A stretch of DNA of 9,177 bases from Candidatus Dadabacteria bacterium (GCA_022615255.1 JAKEHC010000202.1:1-9177), one strand, 5' to 3'. Shown: positions 1-5,856, numbered from the stretch's first letter. The notes: a model not told the origin generated them from the letters alone. Translations and numbers: made by a program.

Positions 1-920
1 ATCCCCGCCTCTTCCGCTATCACCTTACCACCGGTTAATACAGCTATATCCTCCAGCATTGCCTTCCTTCTGTCCCCAAACCCCGGCGCCTTTACCGCCG
101 CACACTTAAGCGTGCCCCTTATCTTATTCACCACTAGGGTCGCCAATGCCTCCCCCTCTACGTCCTCTGCTACTACTAGTATTGGTTTCCCGCTTCTTGC
201 CACCTCCTCTAATAGAGGAACCAGATCTTTCATGCTCGATACCTTCTTATCATATAAAAGCAAATAAAGATCCTCAAGTTCTACATCCATCTTCTCGGGA
301 TTTGTTACGAAATATGGGCTCATATACCCTCTATCAAACTGCATGCCCTCTACCACTTCCATCGTAGTCTCTAAGCTCTTACCCTCCTCTACCGTTATTA
401 CCCCGTCCTTCCCTACCTTCTCCATCGCGTCTGCAAGTATATTTCCGGTTGTCTCATCGCCATTTGCGGAAACAGTAGCAACGGAGGCAATCTCTTTTCT
501 ACCCTTTACCTGCTTGCTATGCTTTCTTATCTCCTCAACTACAGCCTCCACCGCCTTATCAATGCCCTTCTTAAGCTTCATAGGATCATGACCCGCTGCA
601 ACCAATTTTATGCCCTCTCGGAATATAGCCTGAGCAAGCACGGTAGCGGTGGTTGTGCCGTCTCCCGCTACATCGCTTGTCTTTGACGCCACCTCTTTAA
701 CCATCTGTGCGCCCATGTTCTCGAATTTGTCTTCAAGCTCTATTTCCTTTGCGACTGTGACGCCGTCTTTTGTAACAACCGGGGCTCCAAAGGTCTTTTC
801 AATCAGAACGTTTCTGCCCCTTGGACCCAACGTCGCCTTAACAGCGTTTGCAAGCATATTTACACCTTTCAAAACAGAAGTCTGCGCTTCTCTACTAAAT
901 TTAATATCCTTTGCGGCCAT
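1..920 (-). CDS. groEL: Chaperonin GroEL (60 kDa), C-terminal part outside window
   Basis: GroEL forms the double-ring ATP-driven folding chamber of the cytoplasm, capped by GroES. Translating the minus strand from the ATG at 918-920 gives 306 uninterrupted residues; the family is about 540 long, so the rest lies beyond the left edge. Visible landmarks are the N-terminal ATP site with LGPRGRNV (31-38), the KDG around Asp52, and DGTTT at 87-91, followed by the intermediate domain and most of the apical domain up to KAPGFGDRRK (277-286). The start is set by a GGAGG at 929-933, 8 bases upstream. groES lies 31 bases upstream on the same strand, so the two are surely one operon under the promoter and CIRCE-like operator at 1286-1351. 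No frameshift or missing key residue is seen. Confidence 0.97.
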   Translation of the reverse strand, partial: MAAKDIKFSREAQTSVLKGVNMLANAVKATLGPRGRNVLIEKTFGAPVVTKDGVTVAKEIELEDKFENMGAQMVKEVASKTSDVAGDGTTTATVLAQAIFREGIKLVAAGHDPMKLKKGIDKAVEAVVEEIRKHSKQVKGRKEIASVATVSANGDETTGNILADAMEKVGKDGVITVEEGKSLETTMEVVEGMQFDRGYMSPYFVTNPEKMDVELEDLYLLLYDKKVSSMKDLVPLLEEVARSGKPILVVAEDVEGEALATLVVNKIRGTLKCAAVKAPGFGDRRKAMLEDIAVLTGGKVIAEEAG

Positions 921-951
921 ACCAACTACCTCCTTAATTTTATTTTGATTA

Positions 952-1248
952 TTAAGCCTTTTCTTGAACTACTGCTAAAACCTCATCTTCTCGAAGTATG
1001 AGGTATTCATCACCTTCGATGTTTATTTCTGCACCTCCGTATTTACTAAAAAGGACCCTATCTCCAACCTTGACATCGAGCGGCCGTAACGAGCCGTCTT
1101 CAAGGAGCTTCCCCTTACCTACGGACATTACCTTTCCCTCTTGAGGTTTCTCTTTAGCAGTCTCCGGAATTATGATTCCGCCCTTTGTTTTATCTTCAGT
1201 ATTGAGCCTTTTTACCAGTATTCTATCGTAGAGCGGTTTTACCTTCAT
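952..1248 (-). CDS. groES: Co-chaperonin GroES (10 kDa)
   Basis: GroES is the heptameric lid of the GroEL folding chamber. The 98-residue product has the normal family length. It shows the N-terminal beta-barrel opening VKPLYDRILVK (3-13), the flexible mobile loop at about residues 17-33 with the GroEL-contacting GGIII at 23-27, the roof hairpin around EDGS (50-53), and the family region GDRVLFSKYGG (62-72). The start ATG at 1246-1248 follows a purine-rich GGAGGAGG ribosome site (1254-1261). It is the first gene of the groESL operon. The operator and promoter lie within about 100 bases upstream, which points to heat-shock control by HrcA; hrcA itself is not in the window. Confidence 0.97.
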   Translation of the reverse strand: MKVKPLYDRILVKRLNTEDKTKGGIIIPETAKEKPQEGKVMSVGKGKLLEDGSLRPLDVKVGDRVLFSKYGGAEINIEGDEYLILREDEVLAVVQEKA

Positions 1249-1285
1249 TCAAGCCTCCTCCTTATTTTATGGATTTTAACGGGAA

Positions 1286-1312
1286 TTAGCACTCAGAGTA
1301 TGAAAGCGCCAA
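1286..1312 (-). promoter_or_regulatory. CIRCE-like HrcA operator of groESL
   Basis: CIRCE, the HrcA repressor site, is TTAGCACTC-N9-GAGTGCTAA. On the minus strand this site reads TTGGCGCTT, nine bases, then GAGTGCTAA. The groES-proximal half is perfect and the distal half matches 6 of 9. It sits about 5 to 31 bases after the predicted transcription start and 37 bases before the groES ATG, the classical place for this operator. Binding by HrcA is inferred. Confidence 0.82.
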
Positions 1313-1323
1313 TCTTGGGAATT

Positions 1324-1351
1324 AAGATAATCATCCGAAAAATTTTGTCAA
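1324..1351 (-). promoter_or_regulatory. Predicted sigma70-type promoter of groESL
   Basis: On the minus strand a perfect -35 TTGACA (1346-1351) is followed after 16 bases by TATCTT (1324-1329), which matches 4 of 6 of the -10 consensus. The predicted start is near 1317, just ahead of the CIRCE-like site. A vegetative promoter plus repressor fits CIRCE-controlled groESL. Confidence 0.65.
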
Positions 1352-1420
1352 GTGCCGATAACCCTAAAATAGCTTTAGCGCTATCGCATATTATGGGCTT
1401 TATTTAAGAATCAATATGTG

Positions 1421-1449
1421 TTGACAAATCTTATAAACTGTGCAATATT
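1421..1449 (+). promoter_or_regulatory. Predicted promoter of the cold-shock gene, extended -10
   Basis: A perfect -35 TTGACA (1421-1426), a 17-base spacer, and AATATT (1444-1449) preceded by TGC, giving a TGn extended -10. The predicted start is near 1456, leaving a leader of only about 28 bases. That is much shorter than the long structured leaders of strongly cold-induced csp genes such as E. coli cspA, so expression may be constitutive. The divergent groES -35 is 70 bases away. Confidence 0.65.
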
Positions 1450-1483
1450 AAGAACAGTTTTTAGCCTTAGGAGGTAATTTAAT

Positions 1484-1699
1484 TTGTTAAAGGGTAAAGT
1501 AAAATGGTTCAATAGCTCAAAAGGCTTTGGATTTATTGAGCAGGAAGGTGGAGGAAAGGATGTTTTTGTCCACTATAGCGCTATTCAAGGCAAGGGCTAT
1601 AAGGCGCTGTCCGAGGGTGAGGTCGTTGAATTTGAAGTTGTAGAAGGTCCAAAAGGCCCTCAGGCAAGCAAGGTAATAAAGCTGAACGATAATCAATAG
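1484..1699 (+). CDS. Cold-shock domain protein, CspA family
   Basis: This is a small single-stranded nucleic-acid-binding protein, thought to melt RNA structure and aid transcription and translation. The 71-residue product is one cold-shock domain of normal length. It opens with KGKVKWFN (3-10), carries RNP1 as KGFGFI (13-18) and RNP2 as VFVHY (27-31), and ends with a GPQASKV strand (58-64). The start is TTG at 1484-1486, chosen because AGGAGG (1469-1474) lies 9 bases upstream and the CspA-type N-terminus begins right there. It is monocistronic, divergent from groESL, and ends before a hairpin terminator shared with the convergent Nudix gene. Which csp paralogue it is cannot be told from the sequence. 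Confidence 0.95.
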   Translation: MLKGKVKWFNSSKGFGFIEQEGGGKDVFVHYSAIQGKGYKALSEGEVVEFEVVEGPKGPQASKVIKLNDNQ

Positions 1700-1718
1700 T
1701 TACCTCTTCCCAAAAATC

Positions 1719-1764
1719 CCCAAGTCAATTTAGGTCTATTAAACAAACTTGGGTACTATTTTAG
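1719..1764. terminator. Probable two-way terminator between convergent csp and Nudix genes
   Basis: CCCAAGT (1719-1725) pairs with ACTTGGG (1747-1753). An inner TTTA (1729-1732) pairs with TAAA (1740-1743) across a symmetric 3x3 internal loop, with a 7-base apical loop. On the plus strand TACTATTTT follows. On the minus strand the stem is followed within two bases by a run of five T. The U tracts are modest. A second inverted pair, GGACAAG (1778-1784) and CTTGTCC (1804-1810), overlaps the Nudix stop codon and may add to it. Confidence 0.5.
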
Positions 1765-1800
1765 AATGTGCTTTTAAGGACAAGGGTTTTATTGTCTTTC

Positions 1801-2364
1801 TCACTTGTCCGTGAGCCGTCTATAGTGCTGGTTATATAGAAAGTACCAATAAAAGGCTACGACGACCAGTGCGTGCGTTATTTCGCCTTCTGCGACTAAG
1901 CTCATAATATCAGTTGATGGCGTTAGTGAAACCGCTATATCCTCACTCCCCTCAAAACTAGGAGCCTGAACCATTTTCGCATTGGTTGCAAGGTATGTGT
2001 AACAGGCATTGTTCTGTATCGCAGGGTTAGGGTTAATCTTTCCAATACACACCCATTCGTTAGATTCATACCCAGTTTCCTCAAGCAGCTCGCGTTTCCC
2101 AGCCTCAAGTGGGGACTCACCGTCGTCAACCATGCCGCCGGGTATCTCAAGCGTTATAGACCTTATACCGTGACGATACTGCTCGATCAGGATTATTTCA
2201 TCATCCGGGGTAATAGCAACCACGTTTACCCAATCGGGTGCCTCTACAACATAGAAATCGTGTTCCTCTCCGGTTGTGGGAGAAAGACTTATATCCTTTC
2301 TTGTTGAAAATACCCTGTATGAATTCACATTCTGAGACCTAATGACCTCCCACTTCTTTATCAT
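1801..2364 (-). CDS. Nudix hydrolase, ADP-ribose pyrophosphatase-like
   Basis: Nudix enzymes split nucleoside diphosphates linked to another group, using Mg2+. The Nudix box is complete: Gly77, Glu83, then Arg91-Glu92-Leu93, Glu95-Glu96, Gly98 and Tyr99, fitting GX5EX7REUXEEXGU. The strand before it, IEQYRHGIRS then LEIPGG (60-77), resembles the ADP-ribose pyrophosphatase (NudF/YqkG) group, with an N-terminal strand domain (about 1-45). The true substrate is not proven. The open frame reaches a TTG at 2385, but the ATG at 2362-2364 is chosen: it has GAGGAG about 9 bases upstream, and the longer form would put that site inside the gene. The product is 187 residues. It is convergent with the cold-shock gene and shows no clear promoter. 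Confidence 0.9.
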   Translation of the reverse strand: MIKKWEVIRSQNVNSYRVFSTRKDISLSPTTGEEHDFYVVEAPDWVNVVAITPDDEIILIEQYRHGIRSITLEIPGGMVDDGESPLEAGKRELLEETGYESNEWVCIGKINPNPAIQNNACYTYLATNAKMVQAPSFEGSEDIAVSLTPSTDIMSLVAEGEITHALVVVAFYWYFLYNQHYRRLTDK

Positions 2365-2613
2365 TATTTGAGCTCCTCTACACAAAACGATGACTAAGAA
2401 CCAACTAAAGCCTTATATACAAGCCATACGTTTCAGGTTAGTAAATTTCATTATCTCAAAAAATATCTTTCTTCCAAGAGAACTAACTAACTGGGGTTTT
2501 GTGCGGTGTCTTAAAACCTCAATTTTATAAGAATAACCTGAATCAACCGATAAGACCTTAGAACCACATTCCTTTTTGTGTGAAAATAAAAGCGTCGATT
2601 TTAATTGATAGAA

Positions 2614-3621
2614 CTAATGCATCCAACGGACATCGAAACGATATAACCCTTCCTCGTATGCTATCTTTAATGCCTCCTCATATTCAGCACGTATAGTGCG
2701 ACGGCCAATATTCTCATATTTTTGGGGAACCTTTAAAACCCTGCCCTCAGGTCTATATTGATCCATGATGTTTATATATGTGTCCCTAGATATCTCGCCT
2801 GCGAGGAAGCGGAAAATCTCACGCGTGCCCGCTACTTGGTTTGGCATAACCAAGTGACGAACGAGAACCCCTCGTAACGCTAAACCCTCTTGATCAAATC
2901 TAAGCGGACCCACCTGACGGTGCATCTCCCTTATAGCCGCACGTGCAACATCCGGATAATCCTCAGCCGCCATATAATAGAATGAGAGCTTTCTATCCCA
3001 GAACTTAAAATCTGGCATATATACATCAACGATGCCATCCATAATCTCAAGTGAATGAAAAGAGTCATAGGCGCTTGTGTTATATACGATTGGCAACCTT
3101 AAGCCCATCTCTATAGCCAAAGGAATTGCCTCCATAATTTGCGGAACAATATGCTCTGGAGTTACAAAATTTATGTTGTGGCAACCCTGCTTTTGAAGGG
3201 AGATCATAACCCTTGCAAGCTCTGTTGGAGTTGCAATAATCCCATTACCCTCCCAAGATATATCAAAGTTCTGACAGAAAACACATTTCAGATTACAGAA
3301 TGAGAAGAAAATCGTTCCTGAACCTCGCCAACCTCTTAGACAATCTTCTTCGCCAAAGTGCGGGAATGCGCTTGCTACATAGGCGTAACGGCCGGTTCTA
3401 CACACAGCGGTTTTATTCTCAAGGCGGTTGATACGACAGTTACGAGGACAAACTTCACACCTCTGTAACACTTGGAGAGCCTGCTCTACCTTCTCTTCTA
3501 ATATATGTTTGTCGGTTTCGTATGTACGTAGATAAGCTGGCACAAAGCCCTTACGAGGAATGACCCATCTAGGGTTTGAAATATAATTCGGTGCTTTGCC
3601 TCCGAATATCTTCCTCATCAT
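2614..3621 (-). CDS. PflA-like radical SAM protein (COG1313/PflX type), substrate unknown
   Basis: Radical SAM proteins use a [4Fe-4S] cluster to cleave S-adenosylmethionine and start radical chemistry. The cluster motif CX3CX2C is intact as Cys109, Cys113 and Cys116 in CNLKCVFCQN. A Cys-rich N-terminal segment precedes it (Cys55, Cys58, Cys62, Cys74, also Cys94), with CEVCPRNC typical of this PflA homologue family, and NINFVTPEH follows around residue 150. At 335 residues it is complete. No glycyl-radical enzyme lies nearby, so pyruvate formate-lyase activation should not be assumed and the substrate is unknown. The start is the first of two adjacent ATGs; only a weak AGAAGTGA (3629-3636) precedes it. 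It has its own promoter 20 bases upstream and follows the crotonase gene by 108 bases. Confidence 0.88.
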   Translation of the reverse strand: MMRKIFGGKAPNYISNPRWVIPRKGFVPAYLRTYETDKHILEEKVEQALQVLQRCEVCPRNCRINRLENKTAVCRTGRYAYVASAFPHFGEEDCLRGWRGSGTIFFSFCNLKCVFCQNFDISWEGNGIIATPTELARVMISLQKQGCHNINFVTPEHIVPQIMEAIPLAIEMGLRLPIVYNTSAYDSFHSLEIMDGIVDVYMPDFKFWDRKLSFYYMAAEDYPDVARAAIREMHRQVGPLRFDQEGLALRGVLVRHLVMPNQVAGTREIFRFLAGEISRDTYINIMDQYRPEGRVLKVPQKYENIGRRTIRAEYEEALKIAYEEGLYRFDVRWMH

Positions 3622-3640
3622 AACAGCATCACTTCTAAAA

Positions 3641-3669
3641 AGTATAATATTTCTCTAGGCTAGTCTCAA
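3641..3669 (-). promoter_or_regulatory. Predicted promoter of the radical SAM gene
   Basis: On the minus strand: TTGAGA (3664-3669), a 17-base spacer, TATACT (3641-3646). The predicted start near 3634 leaves only about 13 bases before the ATG at 3621 and would cut into the weak ribosome site, so the mRNA leader would be very short. Confidence 0.6.
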
Positions 3670-3729
3670 TATGGGTAAAGTTTTGATTTCTGTATTAAAA
3701 TAGACAAAATATTAATTATGTAGACGTTG

Positions 3730-4482
3730 CTAATCACGGATTTTAATTTTCTTCAACTTTTCCCGCGTGCTTTCGGAATACCAAATATCTGCGAACTCAA
3801 GGATTGAGTCATGCTCCCTTCTCCTCATTTCTTCCGCTACGTGTTTTCGCAAAAGCATCTTTATATCCCGAAACGCTCGACTGTCCTTACCCGCAAAATT
3901 TTGCGCAACCTTCTCTGCTACTTCACGAAGATTATCCTTAGATACCACCTCATCAATCAATCCCAATCCCTTTGCCTCCTCTGCCGAATACATTGAGCCC
4001 CCGTAAAGCACTGACTCAGCGCTCCTTTCGCCAATGCAATACTTGAGCATTTGGACACTTCCATGAAAGACGGTCGAGCCAAAGGTTATTTCATTCAAAG
4101 AGATCTTTGCCTTTTCTGAAACCATCAACCTATAGTCACAAGCCAGGGCAAGCATGCATCCACCGGCTATAGTGTGACCATTTAATGCCGCAACAACAGG
4201 TTTTGGAAACTGAAAAATATAGCTATAAAGATCGGTAAATTTGATAAGAAACTCAGTGAAAGAATCTTTTGAATAACCCAAAAACTCTGGAACATCGAGA
4301 CCAAAGGAAAAGAAACTTCCTTCGCCAGTTAGAATCACAGCCTTTACATTTTGATCAGTGGCTAATTTTTGAAAACAATCGCCGAGCTCCTCCACCACGA
4401 TTTCATTTATAGCGTTTACCTTTGGACGGTTAAGAACAATGGTGGCTATGTTTTCATCTGTTGAAAGATGGATAAATTTCAT
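3730..4482 (-). CDS. Crotonase-fold enzyme, probable 3,2-enoyl-CoA isomerase
   Basis: Enoyl-CoA hydratase/isomerase superfamily member of 250 residues, a normal full length, acting on acyl-CoA in the cytoplasm. The first oxyanion-hole segment is FSFGLDVPEF (58-67) and the second is NGHTIAGGC (101-109). Of the two catalytic glutamates of hydratases, the one after GGC (Glu144 in rat hydratase) is Met110 here. The second is kept as Glu131 in SLNEITFG. One glutamate, a GLD motif and a LNE motif are features of delta3,delta2-enoyl-CoA isomerase (ECI1 type), so double-bond shifting in beta-oxidation of unsaturated fatty acids is inferred; automatic annotation would probably say enoyl-CoA hydratase. 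The ATG at 4480-4482 follows AGGAGA closely. No other fatty-acid gene is adjacent. Confidence 0.9.
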   Translation of the reverse strand: MKFIHLSTDENIATIVLNRPKVNAINEIVVEELGDCFQKLATDQNVKAVILTGEGSFFSFGLDVPEFLGYSKDSFTEFLIKFTDLYSYIFQFPKPVVAALNGHTIAGGCMLALACDYRLMVSEKAKISLNEITFGSTVFHGSVQMLKYCIGERSAESVLYGGSMYSAEEAKGLGLIDEVVSKDNLREVAEKVAQNFAGKDSRAFRDIKMLLRKHVAEEMRRREHDSILEFADIWYSESTREKLKKIKIRD

Positions 4483-4534
4483 ATCTCTCCTATTTTTTCC
4501 TTCTAGTTATAATCATCGTTTTTACAGCGCCATT

Positions 4535-4563
4535 ATTATCTCACTAAGAATAATCACTTGCAA
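4535..4563 (-). promoter_or_regulatory. Predicted promoter of the crotonase gene
   Basis: On the minus strand: TTGCAA (4558-4563), a 17-base spacer, GATAAT (4535-4540; 5 of 6 to consensus). It gives a leader of roughly 46 bases that includes the AGGAGA ribosome site. Confidence 0.55.
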
Positions 4564-4686
4564 CAAAAATGTGTACCAGCCGTTCTTGAAAGAAATTTTG
4601 GTGTATAGGATACTTTACTTGTTATATTATCAAATGCTCATAAACCAACATTGAGTAGGATATAGTACAGATAAAGTGAAAGGATA

Positions 4687-5121
4687 ATGAATAGAATCAT
4701 CTTAACCCTCTTAGTTTTAATCTCCAGTTTATCAATATCCTTATTCGTTATTTCCTGCACAAAGCAAGAGGAGGAAAAGAAAGAGGAGATAGTTATTACC
4801 GAACCTAAAGAAGAAACCAATCCTATTACAGGAAAAGCCATATATTATGAAAAGTGTGCCAACTGTCATGGTCCTACCGGACATGGAGATGGACCTCAAG
4901 CTGATTTTCTTAACCCAAAACCAACGATCCTAAATGACGCTAAGTATATGTCTACGCTCACAGATGAACACATGTTTAAAACCATAAGCGAAGGCGGGTT
5001 GGCAGTTGGAAAGTCTAACCTTATGCCACGCTGGAAATTTGTGTTAACAAAGGATGATATTTGGAGCTTAATAGCGTATATTAGACAGAGCCTTTGTAAA
5101 TGTGAGTATAAAGAAAATTAA
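4687..5121 (+). CDS. Lipid-anchored mono-heme cytochrome c
   Basis: An electron-carrying class I-type c cytochrome, probably tethered to a membrane facing the periplasm. Residues 1-24 form a lipoprotein signal: MNRI, a hydrophobic stretch (5-22), and lipobox VISC with Cys24 as the lipidated residue. A charged Lys/Glu-rich linker (26-44) follows. The heme motif CANCH is Cys57-Cys60-His61, and Met113 in LMPRWK is the likely distal ligand. The C-terminal helix DDIWSLIAYIR (123-133) is typical of the fold. Two further cysteines near the end (137, 139) are unusual and may form a disulfide. The ATG is preceded by AAGGA at 4 bases. A TATAGT at 4661-4666 could be a -10, but no good -35 is seen. No oxidase or other partner gene is adjacent, so its redox partner is unknown. 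Confidence 0.93.
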   Translation: MNRIILTLLVLISSLSISLFVISCTKQEEEKKEEIVITEPKEETNPITGKAIYYEKCANCHGPTGHGDGPQADFLNPKPTILNDAKYMSTLTDEHMFKTISEGGLAVGKSNLMPRWKFVLTKDDIWSLIAYIRQSLCKCEYKEN

Positions 5122-5184
5122 AATATATCATGTCTGTAAATACTTCAGATACATCAGAACTAACCTTGTACATGGGAGGATGAA

Positions 5185-5352
5185 ATGATGAGCTTAGTCG
5201 TTAGAATCTTGAAAAAAGCCACTCTTATTCTTATCGCTGTTTTCATATTCGGATGCGCCGCCGCCGAGTCCGATTTCACTCCATTTGCTCCGCCTGAGCC
5301 CTTAGAGGAAGACATGGATCCAACGAGTGAGTTTCCAGAAGAATCCATGTGA
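5185..5352 (+). CDS. Small predicted lipoprotein, 55 residues, unknown function
   Basis: A short reading frame that a 60-residue length filter would miss. The product starts MMSLVVRILKK, has a hydrophobic core (13-22) and a lipobox IFGC with Cys24 as lipidation site. It then has a 31-residue mature part: Ala-rich just after the Cys, then rich in Pro and acidic residues (Glu, Asp) with no basic residue. Support for a real gene: a strong GGGAGG ribosome site (5174-5179) 5 bases before the ATG, a textbook lipoprotein signal, and a position 63 bases after another lipoprotein gene on the same strand, possibly one transcript. The ATG at 5188 is an alternative with similar spacing; an ATG at 5180 hits a stop at once. 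No family is recognised. Similar short lipoproteins are often poorly conserved. Confidence 0.72.
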   Translation: MMSLVVRILKKATLILIAVFIFGCAAAESDFTPFAPPEPLEEDMDPTSEFPEESM

Positions 5353-5515
5353 GTAGACGAAGAAGGAGTGATATTGCTTTACTATCGTCCTTGGCATCAT
5401 ATCTCCCATTCAAATTGTATTCTTCCACCATATTATTTGCATAAAGAATCTGTGTCTGCTCAAGGATAGAATTAAATTTACTCTCGCCATTTTCGGTGAA
5501 GAGATCAAAATATTT

Positions 5516-5544
5516 TTGAACATTGTAAACCTTAATGTTAGAAT
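5516..5544 (+). promoter_or_regulatory. Predicted promoter of tRNA-Ser, extended -10
   Basis: TTGAAC (5516-5521), a 17-base spacer, TAGAAT (5539-5544; 5 of 6) with TGT directly before it (5536-5538) as an extended -10. The predicted start near 5552 leaves an 18-base 5' leader before the mature tRNA at 5570. Confidence 0.68.
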
Positions 5545-5569
5545 TCTGCTGGGGAAAAAGCGCTATGCT

Positions 5570-5661
5570 GGAGAGGTGACCGAGCGGCCTAAGGTGCACG
5601 CCTGGAAAGCGTGTAGGGGGATAAAACTCCCTCGTGGGTTCGAATCCCACCCTCTCCGCCA
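5570..5661 (+). tRNA. tRNA-Ser, anticodon GGA, with encoded CCA
   Basis: A class II tRNA. The acceptor stem GGAGAGG (5570-5576) pairs with CCTCTCC (5651-5657); the discriminator G is 5658 and CCA is encoded at 5659-5661. The anticodon arm is CACGC, loop CTGGAAA, GCGTG (5597-5613), putting anticodon GGA at 5604-5606, which reads UCC and UCU serine codons. A long variable arm with G- and C-rich sides lies between about 5614 and 5634, as expected for serine. The T arm is GTGGG, TTCGAAT, CCCAC. It appears to be a single-gene unit. Confidence 0.97.
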
Positions 5662-5738
5662 GGTATTTGATGTGTAAAAGTGTGCAACAACTTAATGCGT
5701 ATGGACTCGAATGAAAATATGTAGCATACGAAAAACCG

Positions 5739-5806
5739 GATACACGATGCAAGATGCAGGATAATATACATCGTGTATCATGAATCATGTATCTTGTATC
5801 ATCTTA
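5739..5806. repeat. Opposed heptamer repeats forming a hairpin
   Basis: Two blocks of degenerate 7-base units face each other. On the left, reading inverted, ATACACG, ATGCAAG, ATGCAGG and ATAATAT fill 5740-5767. On the right CGTGTAT, CATGAAT, CATGTAT, CTTGTAT and CATCTTA fill 5772-5806. GATACACGATG (5739-5749) and CATCGTGTATC (5769-5779) are perfect 11-base complements with a 19-base loop. Longer, register-shifted pairings of the same blocks are also possible. It lies between tRNA-Ser and the SRP RNA and has no coding potential. The function is unknown. It could be a tRNA transcript terminator or stabiliser, or a dispersed intergenic repeat. Confidence 0.75.
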
Positions 5807-5835
5807 TTAGTGTAAATTCGTGTTAATTAGTGGCT
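5806..5835 (+). repeat. Tandem 10-base repeats upstream of the SRP RNA
   Basis: Three adjacent 10-base units: ATTAGTGTAA (5806-5815), ATTCGTGTTA (5816-5825), ATTAGTGGCT (5826-5835). They begin where the heptamer block ends and lie about 22 to 51 bases before the predicted SRP RNA 5' end, where a -35 region and upstream element would sit. The 10-base period is one DNA turn. Confidence 0.65.
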
Positions 5836-5856
5836 AAATGTTAAAACAATAAATTT

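Noticed and set aside
146..948. Three plus-strand open frames of 73 to 99 codons
   Set aside because: They lie antisense to groEL, which is continuous and fully recognisable over this stretch.
1369..1384. Inverted repeat ATAGC/GCTAT between the groES and csp promoters
   Set aside because: Only 5 base pairs in AT-rich DNA; too weak to call an operator despite the suggestive place.
1935..2150. 71-codon minus-strand frame
   Set aside because: It lies in another frame inside the Nudix gene, with no ribosome site.
4638..4841. 67-codon minus-strand frame with hydrophobic segments
   Set aside because: It is antisense to the signal peptide and linker of the cytochrome; the hydrophobicity mirrors the AT-rich signal sequence.
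5276..5788. 170-codon open frame on the minus strand, including AERVGFEPT
   Set aside because: It reads through the tRNA-Ser on its antisense strand; this peptide is the well-known artefact of translating an antisense tRNA-Ser. It also overlaps the small lipoprotein gene.
5740..5835. Possible CRISPR array
   Set aside because: Units are 7 or 10 bases, adjacent and degenerate, with no spacers and no cas genes.
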